Positions 21,546 to 32,953 of a stretch of 64,000 bases of DNA are shown here, one piece after another. The position numbers were made by a program, and so were the translations under genes. The stretch is from Cryptomeria japonica (taxonomy: Eukaryota; Streptophyta; Pinopsida; Cupressales; Cupressaceae). The notes beneath the pieces are model-generated. The model was not told the DNA's origin. It ran no database searches and saw nothing but the letters and a program-made list of their open reading frames with translations. Location: positions 54,519,636 to 54,583,635 of the forward strand of contig NC_081414.1 of NCBI RefSeq assembly GCF_030272615.1, read 5' to 3'. Each line of letters opens with the position of its first letter. Positions within the stretch are counted from its first letter, which is position 1.

Positions 21546-23800
21546 TCAACAAATCACTTCAACAGTAGTAGAGCAAAGGGGAACAGCTTCTACCCACTTT
21601 GTAAAGTAATTTGTTGCGGTTATAATGAAAGTATGTCCTTGAGATGAAGGAGGAGAGATTTTACTGATAAGATCTAGCCCCCATGCAAAGAAAGGCCAAG
21701 AAGCTACATGAGAACGAAGTTCTTGGACAGGAGCGTGAATCAAATTATTGTGTTGTTGACATTGATGACATTTCTTAACAAATGAAAAAGAATCCTGCTG
21801 CATAGTTTGCCAATAATATCCCATACGAAGCAACCTTTGAACCAAGGATTTGCCTCCAAAATGCCCCCCATAGGCACCTGAATGCGCCTCTTCAAGAGAA
21901 ATAGGGATTTCCGATTTGTTAAGACAATGAAGGAGAAGACCGTTATAACCCCTTTGGTAAAGAACTTTAGAAAGAATGATATATCTAGCAGACAGCTTGC
22001 GAATTCTAGCCCTAGTGTTCCTATTGGCGGAATCAGGAAAGGTACCATTGGTCAAGTATCTTACGATATGTGAATACCGTTCATCTAAGTCTATAAAGTC
22101 ACAACAGGTCACCAAGCTAGAATCATCTACAATAGCTAGAGAAATAAGGTTGTGAATAACAAATTTAAGATCAACCACAAGGTCCTCTAAAGAAACCAGA
22201 GAAGCCACACATGCCATTATGTCCGCATGTCGATTATCTTTTCGAGGAATAGGTTCCATGGTGTAAGAATCAAATTTTTGTAACAAAGAGATAGCAACGT
22301 CTTTATATTGTGATAATTTGTCTTGTTTCGCTTGGTACAGTCCTGTTACTTGTCTTATAATCAGTTGAGAATCTCCAAAAATATGTATGTGTTTTATATT
22401 CAAAGCCAAGGCTACCTTTATTCCTGCTATAAGAGCCTCATACTCAGCAATGTTATTGGTACATAGGAAATTGAGACGATAAGATAAGGGAATGGACTTC
22501 TTTGTAGGAGAAATCAGAACAACACCTGCCCCCAATCCCGTACGACACTTAGAGCCATCAAAGTATAACTCCCAAGTTTCATCTTTCTCTGTACAAAGAA
22601 TGAAGTCGTCAAGAAAAAACTCAGGGTTAGGGAAGGAGAAAGGTGAAGGGGCCTCAACTAGGTGATCGGTCAATGCTTGCCCTTTAATTGCTCTTTGTGA
22701 AACAAATTTAAGGTCAAATTCAGTTAACATCATAACCCACTTAGCTAGGCGTCTTGATAAATCAGTTTTAGAGAAAAGATGCTTCAATGGATCAAACTTT
22801 ACCATGACATGGACTTTTGAATTTAAAAGATAATGTCTCAATTTCTGAGTCGCAAACACCAAGGCCAAGCATTGTCTTTCTATCGCAGAATATCGGGTCT
22901 CATAATCGAGTAAGGTATGACTTATATAATAAACCGGACACTCCTTACCATCTTTATCATGTTGTGCCAATAATGCTGCAAGAGCATGAGAGGAAGCAGC
23001 TGTATAAAGAAGAAAGGGTTTAGAAGGTTCAGCAGGTTGAAGGATAGGAGGATTAGCCAAATACACTTTTAAATCTTCAAATGCTTGCTGACAATCTTCA
23101 TTCCATTGAAAAGTGATATTCTTTTTGAGAAGTTGAGTAAAAGGAAAAGTATGATCCGCAAGTTGCGATACAAACCTATGAATAGCTTGAATCTTTCCTT
23201 GTAATCTTTTGAGTTGAGACACATTTCTAGGAGGTGGCATGTTGACAATAGCATCTATTTTCTTAGTATCCACATCAATCCCACAATGCGAAACTATGAA
23301 TCCTAATAGTTTTCCACTATCCACACCAAAAACACATTTTTGGGGATTCAAGCGCATGTGATATTTACAAATTCTTTCAAAGATTTGACAAAGGATCTTA
23401 ATATGATCTATGCGGAGAATGGATTTGGCTAAAACATCATCAACATAATCTTCTAAAATCTTATGCATGTAATCGTGAAAGATAAGGGTCATCACTCGTT
23501 GATAAGTTGCGCCGGCGTTTTTAAGTCTAAAAGGCATCATTACCCAACAAAACATACCCCAAGGAGTGGTGAAAGTAGTTTTGAATTGATCTTGAGGATT
23601 AATGAAAATTTGATTATATCCTGAAAAACCATCCATGAAGGATAACAAAGCATGTCTTGCTGTAGAATCAACTATCATGTCAATGTTTGGGAGGGGAAAA
23701 TCATCTTTCAAAGAAGCTTTATTTAAATCTCGAAAGTCAGTACACATTCTTATTTTATTATTTGATTTAGCCACAGCGACAATATTTGAAATCCATGGGA
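21546..23800 (-). pseudogene. G1 reverse transcriptase, RNase H, second RNase H and integrase N-terminus
   Basis: One frame of 742 codons. Reverse transcriptase: CTDFRDLNKASLKDDFPLP, FMDGFSGYNQI, then LEDYVDDVL (active-site YVDD). The first RNase H begins FLLYTAASSHALAALLAQ, with its first catalytic Asp lost (Ala). A second, archaeal-type RNase H follows: WELYFDGSKCRTGLGAGVVL, NNIAEYEALIAG, FGDSQLII. This pair is the mark of the Tat lineage. Integrase starts with an HHCC finger (HSGAYGGHF, then CHQCQQ) and WGLDLI. A one-base frameshift near 23797 separates it from the upstream frame; a TGA ends it at 21546. Confidence 0.93.
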
Positions 23801-25330
23801 ATAATCAATAGGGCAGATAAATCCAGCCTCCAATAATTTTTCAATCTCAGCCTTAACAAGCAAAGCCACCTTAGGATTCATTTTTTGAATCTTTTGTTTC
23901 ACAGGCTTAGCATCAGGAACTAAGATAATATTATGAGTGACAATCTTAGGATCTATACCAGGCATGTTAGAATATGTCCAAGCAAAGATCTCAGGGAATT
24001 CATGCAATAAATCTTCATATTGTTTTTGTTCCTCTTCGTCCAGACATTTTCCAATTTTAATAACTTTTTCTTCATTGCCAGAATCCATCTTAACATCAAT
24101 GGTGTCGCTTATAAGAAGATTACTTTGTTGAGGAGTATCCTTTAACTGAGGGAATTCTTTCACAATCTCATCGTTATCAGTCTCTTTTCCAAAATAGGCT
24201 TCAGTGTTCAAAAAATAAGGGAATCCCCTATTGTGATGATAACAAGGAAGAGTATCATATGCTCCTAAAAACTTAGCTAAAGCATCATTGGTAGGAAAAA
24301 CATCCAAAGCACAGGCATACGAAGAATCGATATACTCAGGGTGTCTCATTGGTAGAGATGTAGAAATAACATTAACACTAATGCATTGTCTTCTAGAAGC
24401 TTTAGTGCGCTTGCAGGGATTATAACCAAGTCCAAAGGCATAATCATAAAGATTATTCTCTAGAGGAACCTTTATTCCTTGTTCGTGAGCACCACAACCA
24501 TTTCCATTATACCCATGCTTAGCTAGAATACGAAAACCATGACCATAACAATTAGCCATTTCAGAAAGAGAAGGTGGTTTTTCATAAGACAAAGAATCAA
24601 ACCCTTTAGAATTGGAAGTGTGAGGAGAAGAAGTTTGAGAAGTGGCTACAAAGTTATTGCTCATAGGCTCAGGTAATGTTGATTGATTTTTAGCTTCTTC
24701 CTTCTTTTCAGCTTTAAGCTCTCTAGAAGGAACCTTATATTCACCTACAAAAGTGGGATTAAAATCAAGAGATCCCCAATCGTCTTCTGTGAGAACCTTC
24801 TCAGGATCAAAATCCTTCTTATGTGTAGATTCAAGTCGAGAAGAATCTTCTTCAGGAGCTCCAGACTCATCCAAAGAATTTCGATCATCAGAGAGCGAGG
24901 CTTCATCGATAGGTATCTTGTTTAAAGAGTCATCTCTAGATGAGGAAGGCTTAGAAGAACCCCCTTTGGAAGTAGATGCTTGTAAACAAGCTTGGAAATT
25001 AGTATCACCTATCAAGGTATATGTCTTATTATTATAAATAAATTTAACTTGTCTATGCAATGTAGAGGGGACTGTTTCCATACTATGAATCCAAGGTCTC
25101 CCTAATAGCAAGTTGTATGTTAGATTTCCCGACATAACATGGATAGGAGTAGGCAAAGTAAAAGGCCCCACTGTGAGGGGTAAGGTGATAATACCTAATG
25201 AATTCTTAGCCACATTATCGAAGCCTCGAATAGGATGAGAGTCAGGCTCAATTAGAGACGTATCCACATTCATCTTATGCAAAAGATTAGTGCTACACAC
25301 ATTAAGACCAGAGCCATTATCTACTAGTGT
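23750..25330 (-). pseudogene. G1 protease and G-patch-like linker
   Basis: In frame after the TGA at 25331-25333. The protease active site is TLVDNGSGLNVC, directly after that stop, and the domain ends at NLLLGRPWIHSM, a motif of gypsy proteases. A long acidic linker leads to GFRILAKHGYNGNGCGAHEQ (near 24480-24540), which fits the G-patch pattern of glycines. The start of reverse transcriptase (LLVKAEIEKLLEAGFI) is reached before the frameshift. The protease processes the polyprotein; the G-patch may bind RNA, as proposed for retroviral examples. Confidence 0.85.
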
Positions 25331-26368
25331 TCATCTTATAGCAGTATCATTTATGATAACCACAATCATCAAGTGATCATATTGATGTTGAATTTCACTA
25401 GTGGGCAACTCATCTTGAGTAAACACAATATGAGCTTTAGGATTCATCACAGAGTTAACCAAAGACACTATATTACTAGATGTATTCGGTGGAGGAACAT
25501 TCAAATCTTTCAAAGCATCTTGTAACATTCTATGATGAATAGAAGAAGTTTGAATCAAATCCCAAAGGGATATCTTAGCAGGGGTAGCTTTAAGTTTTTC
25601 TATGATTTCATATTCCTTACTAAGAACTTGTGAAATACGTGGAGCTTGCGGAAGAATTGGTTGAGGATTAGGAAGAGAAACTGGAGTAACCGAAGGAGGA
25701 TTAGGCTGCCTATTATTTCTAGTATGATAAGTATGGGCAACTGCATGATAACTCTCTCTAGTTAATTGCTTGGCATAATTATAAGGACTTATAGGTTTTC
25801 TTCCTTGCACAGTGATGATAGGTTTATTTGGAGTAAGAAAGGAATCATACCCCCCTTAGACAGTAAGGAGAGGTGATTTAGGAATTTGAAAGGTGGTAGA
25901 AGGACAAGCACCTTGGACTTCAAAGAGAGGCTTATTATGCTCATTCAGGTTTATCATGTTAACTAATTTAGAAGTTTTGTTTTTGTTTAGAGATTTTGAT
26001 AAAGCCACAAAGTCATCAAGAGCATCATCCAACAAAGCATGATCATATCTATTAAAAGGTTTATCTTTTGGCTCAAAAGGAGACATCTCCTCATAGAGGG
26101 GATTATTGAAAACAACCATGTTACTAGATTCAGTGGAAGAGTTGATAGGAATGTACCCTTGAGAGGAATCATTCAACTTATCTTTCTCATCACAACGAAA
26201 TGGCATAGTAACAAGGTTTATGAATTTTTGGTAAAATGAAGGTTTGGCCTCTTTAGGATTCAAAAACTCATCTAAAGCTTCATCTAATTCATCTTGGATA
26301 TACTCATAATCGGCATAATTGCATACATCATCATAAATATGAACATCTTGCAAATAAAAATCCGACAT
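25331..26368 (-). pseudogene. G1 N-terminal region, no recognisable gag
   Basis: The first ATG, at 26368, lies about 170 nt after the primer-binding site. The frame goes on through a TAA (25856-25858, probably from CAA) to the TGA at 25331. The first 170 residues are acidic (DELDEALDEFLNPKEAK) and match nothing I know. The later part, LKATPAKISLWDLIQTSS, matches the pre-protease segment of O (LGKTPTQISILELLKMS). I find neither the Gag capsid-like block seen in O near 33700 nor a zinc knuckle. Either gag was lost or it has diverged beyond recognition by eye. Confidence 0.7.
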
Positions 26369-26427
26369 TTTGAAATAAAAGTTGCATAAAACTTAGACAC
26401 ACAATGCAAAGAAACAAAGAAACACAC

Positions 26428-26459
<32 letters not shown>

Positions 26460-26540
26460 GAAAATGAAACTTAAATGAAACACACTAAATCTAGATCTAG
26501 ATCTAACAAATGCAATGCGAGAGAAATAAATAATTCATTT

Positions 26541-26556
26541 CACATTGGGCTCACCA
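26541..26556 (-). other. G1 primer-binding site
   Basis: On the minus strand this reads TGGTGAGCCCAATGTG, three bases from the 5' LTR (TTT between them). It resembles the site of element O (TGGTGAACCCGACATG). Confidence 0.78.
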
Positions 26557-26559
26557 AAA

Positions 26560-28227
26560 TGTGTGGGGGAAAAAGCAAGACTAGGCTAACATGTCCTAAT
26601 CCTACCTTTTGACACACATTACAGAATATGAAAGAGCCTAGAGGTATCGCACAATTGGCTACTTCTTTTCGGTGAAAGAGAGAGCCATGGGCTACCTATT
26701 AGGGTTTATATTCCTTTGTTGTAATTGAAAGGTAAGATTATGCAAGTTCAATTCCTAACCCCAAAATGCAAGTATGAACTAATAACAAGATTGCAGAATT
26801 GAACTTAAACAATGGAAAGCTACAAACATAAGGACAAGACAAGAATGCAGATGTGTACCCAAAGTCAAAATCTGAGTGAAAATGTTCAGGACGGGGGTGC
26901 GGGCGCCACTGTCCTGATTCAGTTCCTGAAACTGCACCTAAAACTGCCACTTTGCAACCTGGAAAACTGTCGGAACTGCCAAAACTTGTTGTCTGTTAGG
27001 AGGACCAAGGTGCCCAGCGCCCCTGTCCCAGGGACTAGGGTGCCTAGCACCCCTATCCTGATAGGACCAGGGCACCCCATGCCCCTGTCCTGGTCTTCTA
27101 CTCTGAAACTTGGTGTATGGTTCAGTCTCTGTATGCTTCTTTCGGATCTGCAACTTGCGGCGTCGTCTGAATCCCGAAATCTGCACTTATATCTGAAAAG
27201 GTGTTTGGGCAGCTATATAGGGTTTTGCCTTAGTCAAACCCCCGCTTTGGTGATTTCCACCTCCACGAATAGCCAAGTTGTATTGTAAAAGTAGTGTGTG
27301 TGCAGACCTTGTGTGTGTGCAAGATCTAAAATGGAAGTAAGCAAACTAGAGCAACCTAAAAAGTAAACCCTAATTGCTTGTAAATGACAATGTAAATGCT
27401 CCAAAATCAAGATGTAGAGTGATCTAAAGCATGAATACAAATGATGTAAGAAAGCTTATGCAAAGACATGAAAACAACATGAAATCATACCCAACCCCAA
27501 GGGGGGGGGATACAAGCCAATCTTCAGTTGGTGATCCCTTATTGCTCTTCAATGCCTTCAAAGCCCTAAATGAATGAAATTGATGGATGCTTGATGGACG
27601 GATGTTGAGTGTTGCTGAAGTCTTCAAAGATCTGCTCTTTCGTTGCATAGAAGGTCCTGAAAACAAAATTCCCATCCTTTCTAATGAAGAAAGAGAGCTC
27701 TTGTGTATGAAACCCTAGGTCTTAATTCCAACTTTTGGCTGACCTAAAGATTGAATATCCGCCAATTTCTTGGGGTTAAGCTTTATTTTGTGATTGGATC
27801 GCACTCCTAAAATTTCAGGAAAAATGTCCGGGACCATGTGCACTCCGGGCGCCATGGTCTTGGCAACTTTTCACCAAATTTTTAGGGCCGTTGGATATGA
27901 TGATTTTAGAGAGAATCCTGAAGTTACAGGTGATTTTGAGATGTTTTGACCCCCGAAATCAAGCCCCCAAGTTCAAAAGAAGGCCTAATTAGGGTTTTTG
28001 ATTAGATGATGTATTGGAGGATTAAAATGAAAAGGGGCACACTTTAATGAAAGGGCCTACCTTTATGATGTGGAGGATGATGAAATAGGACCTTAGACCT
28101 AATTAATTTGATTAATTAAGTGCTAAAGGGGAAATGCAATGCAAAATGCACACTGCGCCAAGGCAGGTGCTAAACTAGGTGTGAAATTGTACTACTTTAG
28201 CAAGTGCGTACAATTTACGACGCTGTG
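26560..28227 (-). repeat. G1 5' LTR
   Basis: Begins TGTGTGGGGG and ends GACGCTGTG, where the other LTR has GATGCTACA; the terminal CA has mutated to TG. GACAG follows at 28228. The high similarity to 15456-17115 dates the insertion as more recent than most elements here. Confidence 0.92.
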
Positions 28228-28924
28228 GACAGAATGAAGCTCTTGGGCTGGTGCATGATGGATCTAGCATTTGTAGCACTTTTTTAACAAAATCATGAAC
28301 ATCTTTTTCTAGAGTGGGCCAATAATACCCATCACAAATCAACTTTTTGGCTAAGCTCAAACAATTGAAATGGCCCCCACATATACCATTGTGAACCTCA
28401 TGTAAAGCCGTTTGTGCTTCGTTAGAATCCAAACACCTGAGGAGGATATGGTCAAAGGAATGACGGTAAAGGGTGTCGGCAATGATGACATATTTGGCCA
28501 TCTGTTGGATGAAGGCTCGGTGTTGGTTAGTGAAAAGGTTAGGTGGTAAGGTTTGGGATTTTAAATATTGATAGATGTCATTGTACCATGGGGAGTTAGG
28601 GCCAACAAGAACACACATCACATCTGCTATCAGAATTTCAAAAGAAGGGACAAGCAACTGTTCAACCAAAAATTCACATTTGTCCATATTGTGGGGCATA
28701 TTCAACATGGAAGCAATTGTAGCCATCGCATCTACCGACCTGTTTTGAATTCTTGGAACTTGACTGAAATAGATAGCCATGAATTTTGTCTTGAAGAAAT
28801 CTACCATATGCTTGTAGGGAATAAGCTTTTCATCATTTTCTTCCTAGTCATCATTCACTTGTTGGATGACTAATTGAGAATCTCCATAGACTTGTAAATG
28901 TGTGATGTTCTAGTGGACTGCTAC
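28228..28924 (-). pseudogene. O second RNase H end and integrase N-terminus
   Basis: Read on the minus strand: the end of the archaeal-type RNase H with RIQNRSVDAMATIAS (a catalytic Asp in a degenerate ADALA motif). Then the integrase zinc finger, HEVHNGICGGHF (two His), followed by GYYWPTLEKDVHDFVKK; the two Cys are lost in a frameshift. The segment stops at CATGCACCAGCCCAAGAG, which encodes HAPAQE, where G1 is inserted. The enzyme continues at 15455. Confidence 0.85.
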
Positions 28925-30388
28925 TCAGAGTCGTATGACCAGTGCTTCATACTCTGCAATGTTATTGGTACAATGAAAAGTTATCCTATAGGACTTGGGA
29001 ATAGCATCACCTTGAGGGGTGACAAACAATATGCCTGCTCCGGATCCAAACTTGGTATGGGACCCATCAAAGTATAACTTCCATTCATTACAAGATGTAA
29101 GAGCAAAGACTGATTCATCCAAAAAATATGTCAACATGGGATGATCATCATAAATAGGAGCCTCTGCAAGTTGATCCGCTATGACTTGCCCTTTTATTGC
29201 CTTTCGCTCCATATACTCAATATCAAATTCACTAAGGATCATAACCCATTTTGCTAGGCAACCTATCAAAGCTGCTCTGCTAAGCAAATATTTCAAGGGA
29301 TCAATTTTTGCAACTAGCAATGTGTGGTGATTTAACATATAGTGTAAGAGTTTCTATGTTGCAAATACCACTGCTAAGCATGCCCGTTCAATAGTTGAAT
29401 AATTTAGCTCATAGCCTACTAGTGTTTGGCTGATATAATAAATAGCTCACTCTTTATCGTTCTCATCCTGTTGGGCCAAGAGAACTCCTAGTGCCATTTT
29501 AGTTGCAGAAATATACAATATAAATGGCCTCTTTTCTATAGGAGGCATTAGAATAGGTGGCGACAGCAAATAGTCCTTAAGAGCTTGAAGTGCTGATTGG
29601 CATTGCTCAGTCCATTTAAAAGTGACTCCTTTATGCAATAAATACTGGAATGGATGACATTGGTCTACCAATTGAGCTATAAAGTGGTGGATTGATTGTA
29701 GCTTTCCTTGCAGACTTCTTAATTGCTGGAGATTGGAAGGAGGCATATCCATTATTGCTTTAACCTTGGCAGGGTCGACTTCAATGCCTCTGTGAGAAAC
29801 AATGTACCCTAGTAATTTGCTAGCTGTGACACCAAAGACACACTTCTTTGGATTGAGTCTGAGCTTGTAGGTCGCCATTCAGTCAAAGATTAGGCCCAGG
29901 ATAGCTAGATGACTATCTCTAGTGATAGATTTGCATAATAAGTCATCAACATAGTCTTCCATCAAGGTATGCATGAAATCATGGAAAATTTTCGTCATCA
30001 CTCTTTGATATGTTGCTCCTACATTTTTAAGACCAAAGGGCATCACATTCCAGCAGTAAGTACCCCAAGCACATGTGAATGCAATCTTATGTTGATCTTC
30101 AGGAGCAATGCAAATTTGGTTATAGCCTGAGAAACCATCCATCAATGAGAGCATCTCATAACCAGTAGTCATGTCAACTATGATGTCTATATTTGGTAGT
30201 GGAAAATCATCTTTAGGGCATGTTTTATTAAGATCCCTAAAATCCGTACAGATTCTAATGCCCCCAGTTACCTTGCTAACTGGTACTAAATTTGAAATCA
30301 AGTATGCATAATCAATGGGTCTAATAAAACCCACATCTAGTAATTTTTTCAGTTCTACCTTGACCAAAAGAGCCACCTGGGGATGCAT
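28925..30388 (-). pseudogene. O reverse transcriptase and RNase H domains
   Basis: Reverse transcriptase: CTDFRDLNKTCPKDDFPLP, LMDGFSGYNQICIAPEDQ, MPFGLKNVGATYQRVM and MEDYVDDLL (active-site YVDD). A TGA near 29879 interrupts it. The thumb and connection (NPKKCVFGVTASKLLGYIVS) and a degenerate first RNase H (FILYISATKMALGVLLAQQ, catalytic Asp replaced) follow. The second RNase H begins WKLYFDGSHTKFGSGAG and NNIAEYEAL. Layout and sequence match G1, so both belong to the Tat lineage, but the proteins differ widely. Confidence 0.92.
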
Positions 30389-32206
30389 CTTTTTGAGTTT
30401 CTATTTGATAGGCTTGGCATCTACTTTTAACGACAAGTGATGAAGGACTAATTCTAGATCAAGGCCAGGCATATCTGCATAGGACCATGCAAAGCTAATC
30501 TTCTTCTCAAGAAAGAAATTGACAAAATCTATCTTTTCCTATTTTGATAAAGAAGCAGTGAAATGAATGACCTTAGGGTTGTTAGGTGTACCCAAATTGA
30601 TTTCTTCGGTCATTTCCACAAGCAATGTTGATTTATCCTGACTTGATAGTAGTATGTCCACTCTTCCACCTTTGGGCCCCTCAGAGAGGTTTTCACCCGT
30701 AGGTACGTCTTTTATTTTTACTTGTTCATGATCAGAGAGTGCCTTACGGTTTTCACTCAAAGACCTATTCTTTTGATTTTGTATTTTTTCTTTTCTTTTT
30801 TCATTTTGATGACTGGAAGATGGAGTTGACTCCCCAAAATATGTTGTGGAATCCAGATCAATAGCAAATCCTGCCTTATGATCACCTTGTGGTATGCCTT
30901 CTCGTAGTCCAAGGAATTTTGCAATTGCTTTGTCATTTTGAAAACAATCCAATGTGAGTGGTTCTTGTCGGTCATGTTGGATAAGTTGGGGATAGACGAG
31001 AGGCATATCATCATTGGTTTTAAGGAGAGAGAGGGCCGAAATGGTAAAGATGTAAACATTTGTGGTATCACTATCTGAACTACTCATATCTGATTCGGAG
31101 CTTGGGTCCCAGAATGACTCTATCCAAGCATTAGGACATGTCTTTGGAGGGGGAGTTATTTCATGTTTGTCTTCCATAGGCAAATCATCAGGATCAAGGA
31201 AAAAATTGTCAAGGGCATAGGAACCAGAGGAAAAAGAACTCCACTTCCATTCATTGGAATCAGTTTCAGGTCGGGTATCCTCAGGTGTTGTTTCATCATC
31301 AGAGTCACGCCCATTTCTACACATGGTCCCTTTGGTAGATGAGGGTCCAATTCACAATGGTACAAAACCTAACCCTAAAGTTAGAGGTCACATCTTGGGT
31401 ATAATAGGTTCTAGCCTTCCTTTCTTGTCAGGACCTAAGCCACTGCAGCTGTCTTATCCTTTCTTCTGCAGCATAGTAAATCCTTTGTTGTATCACTCCA
31501 TCAGCAACCTACCAGGTGGGGTCTCAGTTGGATCTTTATAAAGCCAATCTATGACATCATCATCTAAAGTTTCTTTGTCAAGTTCACCCCATCTTGTAAA
31601 TGTAGTGGGGTGCTGATACTAAATGACCATTTTAGGTTCCTTTTGCAACAAATGTGGCTTGCCATGTGATTTTGGAGATATCGATAAATTCCCAATAAGG
31701 AATGTTTGAGCCATTGAATACTCTCCACATCCTTGGTCTTGTATCTTCAATTTTCCTTTGACAGCATCTAACAATTCATTAGGATCCACATAACTATGTG
31801 ATTTGGCCTCTCTATTGACTAGGACTTGCTGCTATAGAGAATCCTTTAGGGCAGCACAAAATTGAAATGGATTAGGATCTCCTAGAATTTTTATCTCAGT
31901 TCCATTGTAAGGATATTTTAAACATTGATGATAAGTGGATGGAACTGCTTTCATTGCATGGATCCACGGATGGCCAAGAATCATATTGTAAGGGAGATCA
32001 AGGTCTAAGACCTACAAGAAAGTGTTTTCTGTCACTGGACCAACTTTGATAGGAAATGTAACTATCCCTTTAGATGGGTGCTCAGCATCATCATATGCTT
32101 TGATTGTTATTCTTCTGGAAGAATCAATATCCTTTTCTGTATAACCAAGACCAATGACCACTCTCAAGGTATAGATGTTAAGATCAGCTCCGCCACCTAT
32201 CAAGAC
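30389..32206 (-). pseudogene. O protease, G-patch-like motif and linker
   Basis: The protease follows a TGA at 32207-32209. Its active site reads VLIGGGADLNIY, where the Asp is replaced by Gly, so it is inactive. The fold continues to LGHPWIHAMK near 31960. Around 31385-31480 there is GFTMLQKKG, a stop, then DSCSGLGPDKKGRLEPI, a G-patch-like pattern. Next comes an acidic, Ser-rich linker (31324-30539) reaching the start of reverse transcriptase at VALLVKVELKKLLDVGFI. Several stops are present. Confidence 0.8.
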
Positions 32207-32953
32207 TCATCGGATTTTGCAATTATGGACAAAGACTTCAAGATGTAAAGGATCATTATGAGGGAGCTTATCAGGTGAGATGTCATTATCAGAAAATGCA
32301 ACATTTTGGGAAATAGCTAGATGTCCAATTCGGGCTTGAAATCGGTCAACATCAATGTCTGTCAGGACAGTGGACTCAATTAAAGCTTTATCTAGGACTG
32401 TGCGATGCATGGGGGACATTTTCAACAACTCAAGGATTGATATTTGTGTAGGTGTCTTTCCTAGATGATCTAGGAGATTATACTGACTTGCAGGAGTTGG
32501 TCTGGGAGGAACTGCAGGAGCTCCTTGTAGGACTATTTTGGATCGACGAGTGGTGACCATGCAAGAAGGATCTTGTTCTTTTATTCTTATGGTGGAAACA
32601 TACTCATTTGATGCTTGAAAACAATTGATGACATTTTTATAACCAGTATTTGCATAATTTGTTGTTTGGGTAGAGTTTGAAGAAGATGCTTTACCCTTGT
32701 CATGATCAAGCAAAGGAGTTTTGAAAATTGTATGATCAGTGTTAGAGATCGCGTTGGGTGGATCAACCTCAATTACTCCTTGCTCTAACAAGTCTTGAAT
32801 CATATGTTTCAATTGAAAATATGATGCGGTTTTATGTCCTTTTGACCGATGGTACTCACAATATGCATTATCATTCCACCAATGCGGCTTTACCACTGGT
32901 TCTACCTTGATATCTGGTAACTTGATAAATTTTGCTTGTATTAATTGTTTCAT
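32207..32953 (-). pseudogene. O gag C-terminus and pre-protease segment
   Basis: An open frame of 248 codons ending at the TGA before the protease. Near 32860 it has CEYHRSKGHKTASYFQLKHM, a Cys/His finger in which the second Cys is Tyr; this finger is typical of the Gag end in this lineage. It continues with a segment (LGKTPTQISILELLKMSPMH) also found in G1 at 25570. The role is nucleic-acid binding and polyprotein linkage, inferred from position. Confidence 0.78.

Larger units (their letters stand above)
15456..28227 (-). mobile_element. G1: complete Tat-type Ty3/gypsy element, 12.8 kb
   Basis: LTRs of 1,660 and 1,668 bp (15456-17115, 26560-28227), about 95 percent identical by eye, enclose one pol frame on the minus strand and an antisense ORF on the plus strand. 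The target duplication GACAG is perfect (15451-15455, 28228-28232). A primer-binding site abuts the right LTR and a polypurine tract the left one. Lineage marks are a degenerate first RNase H followed by a second RNase H of archaeal type, a G-patch-like motif between protease and reverse transcriptase, and no chromodomain. No gag domain is recognisable. Confidence 0.9.
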
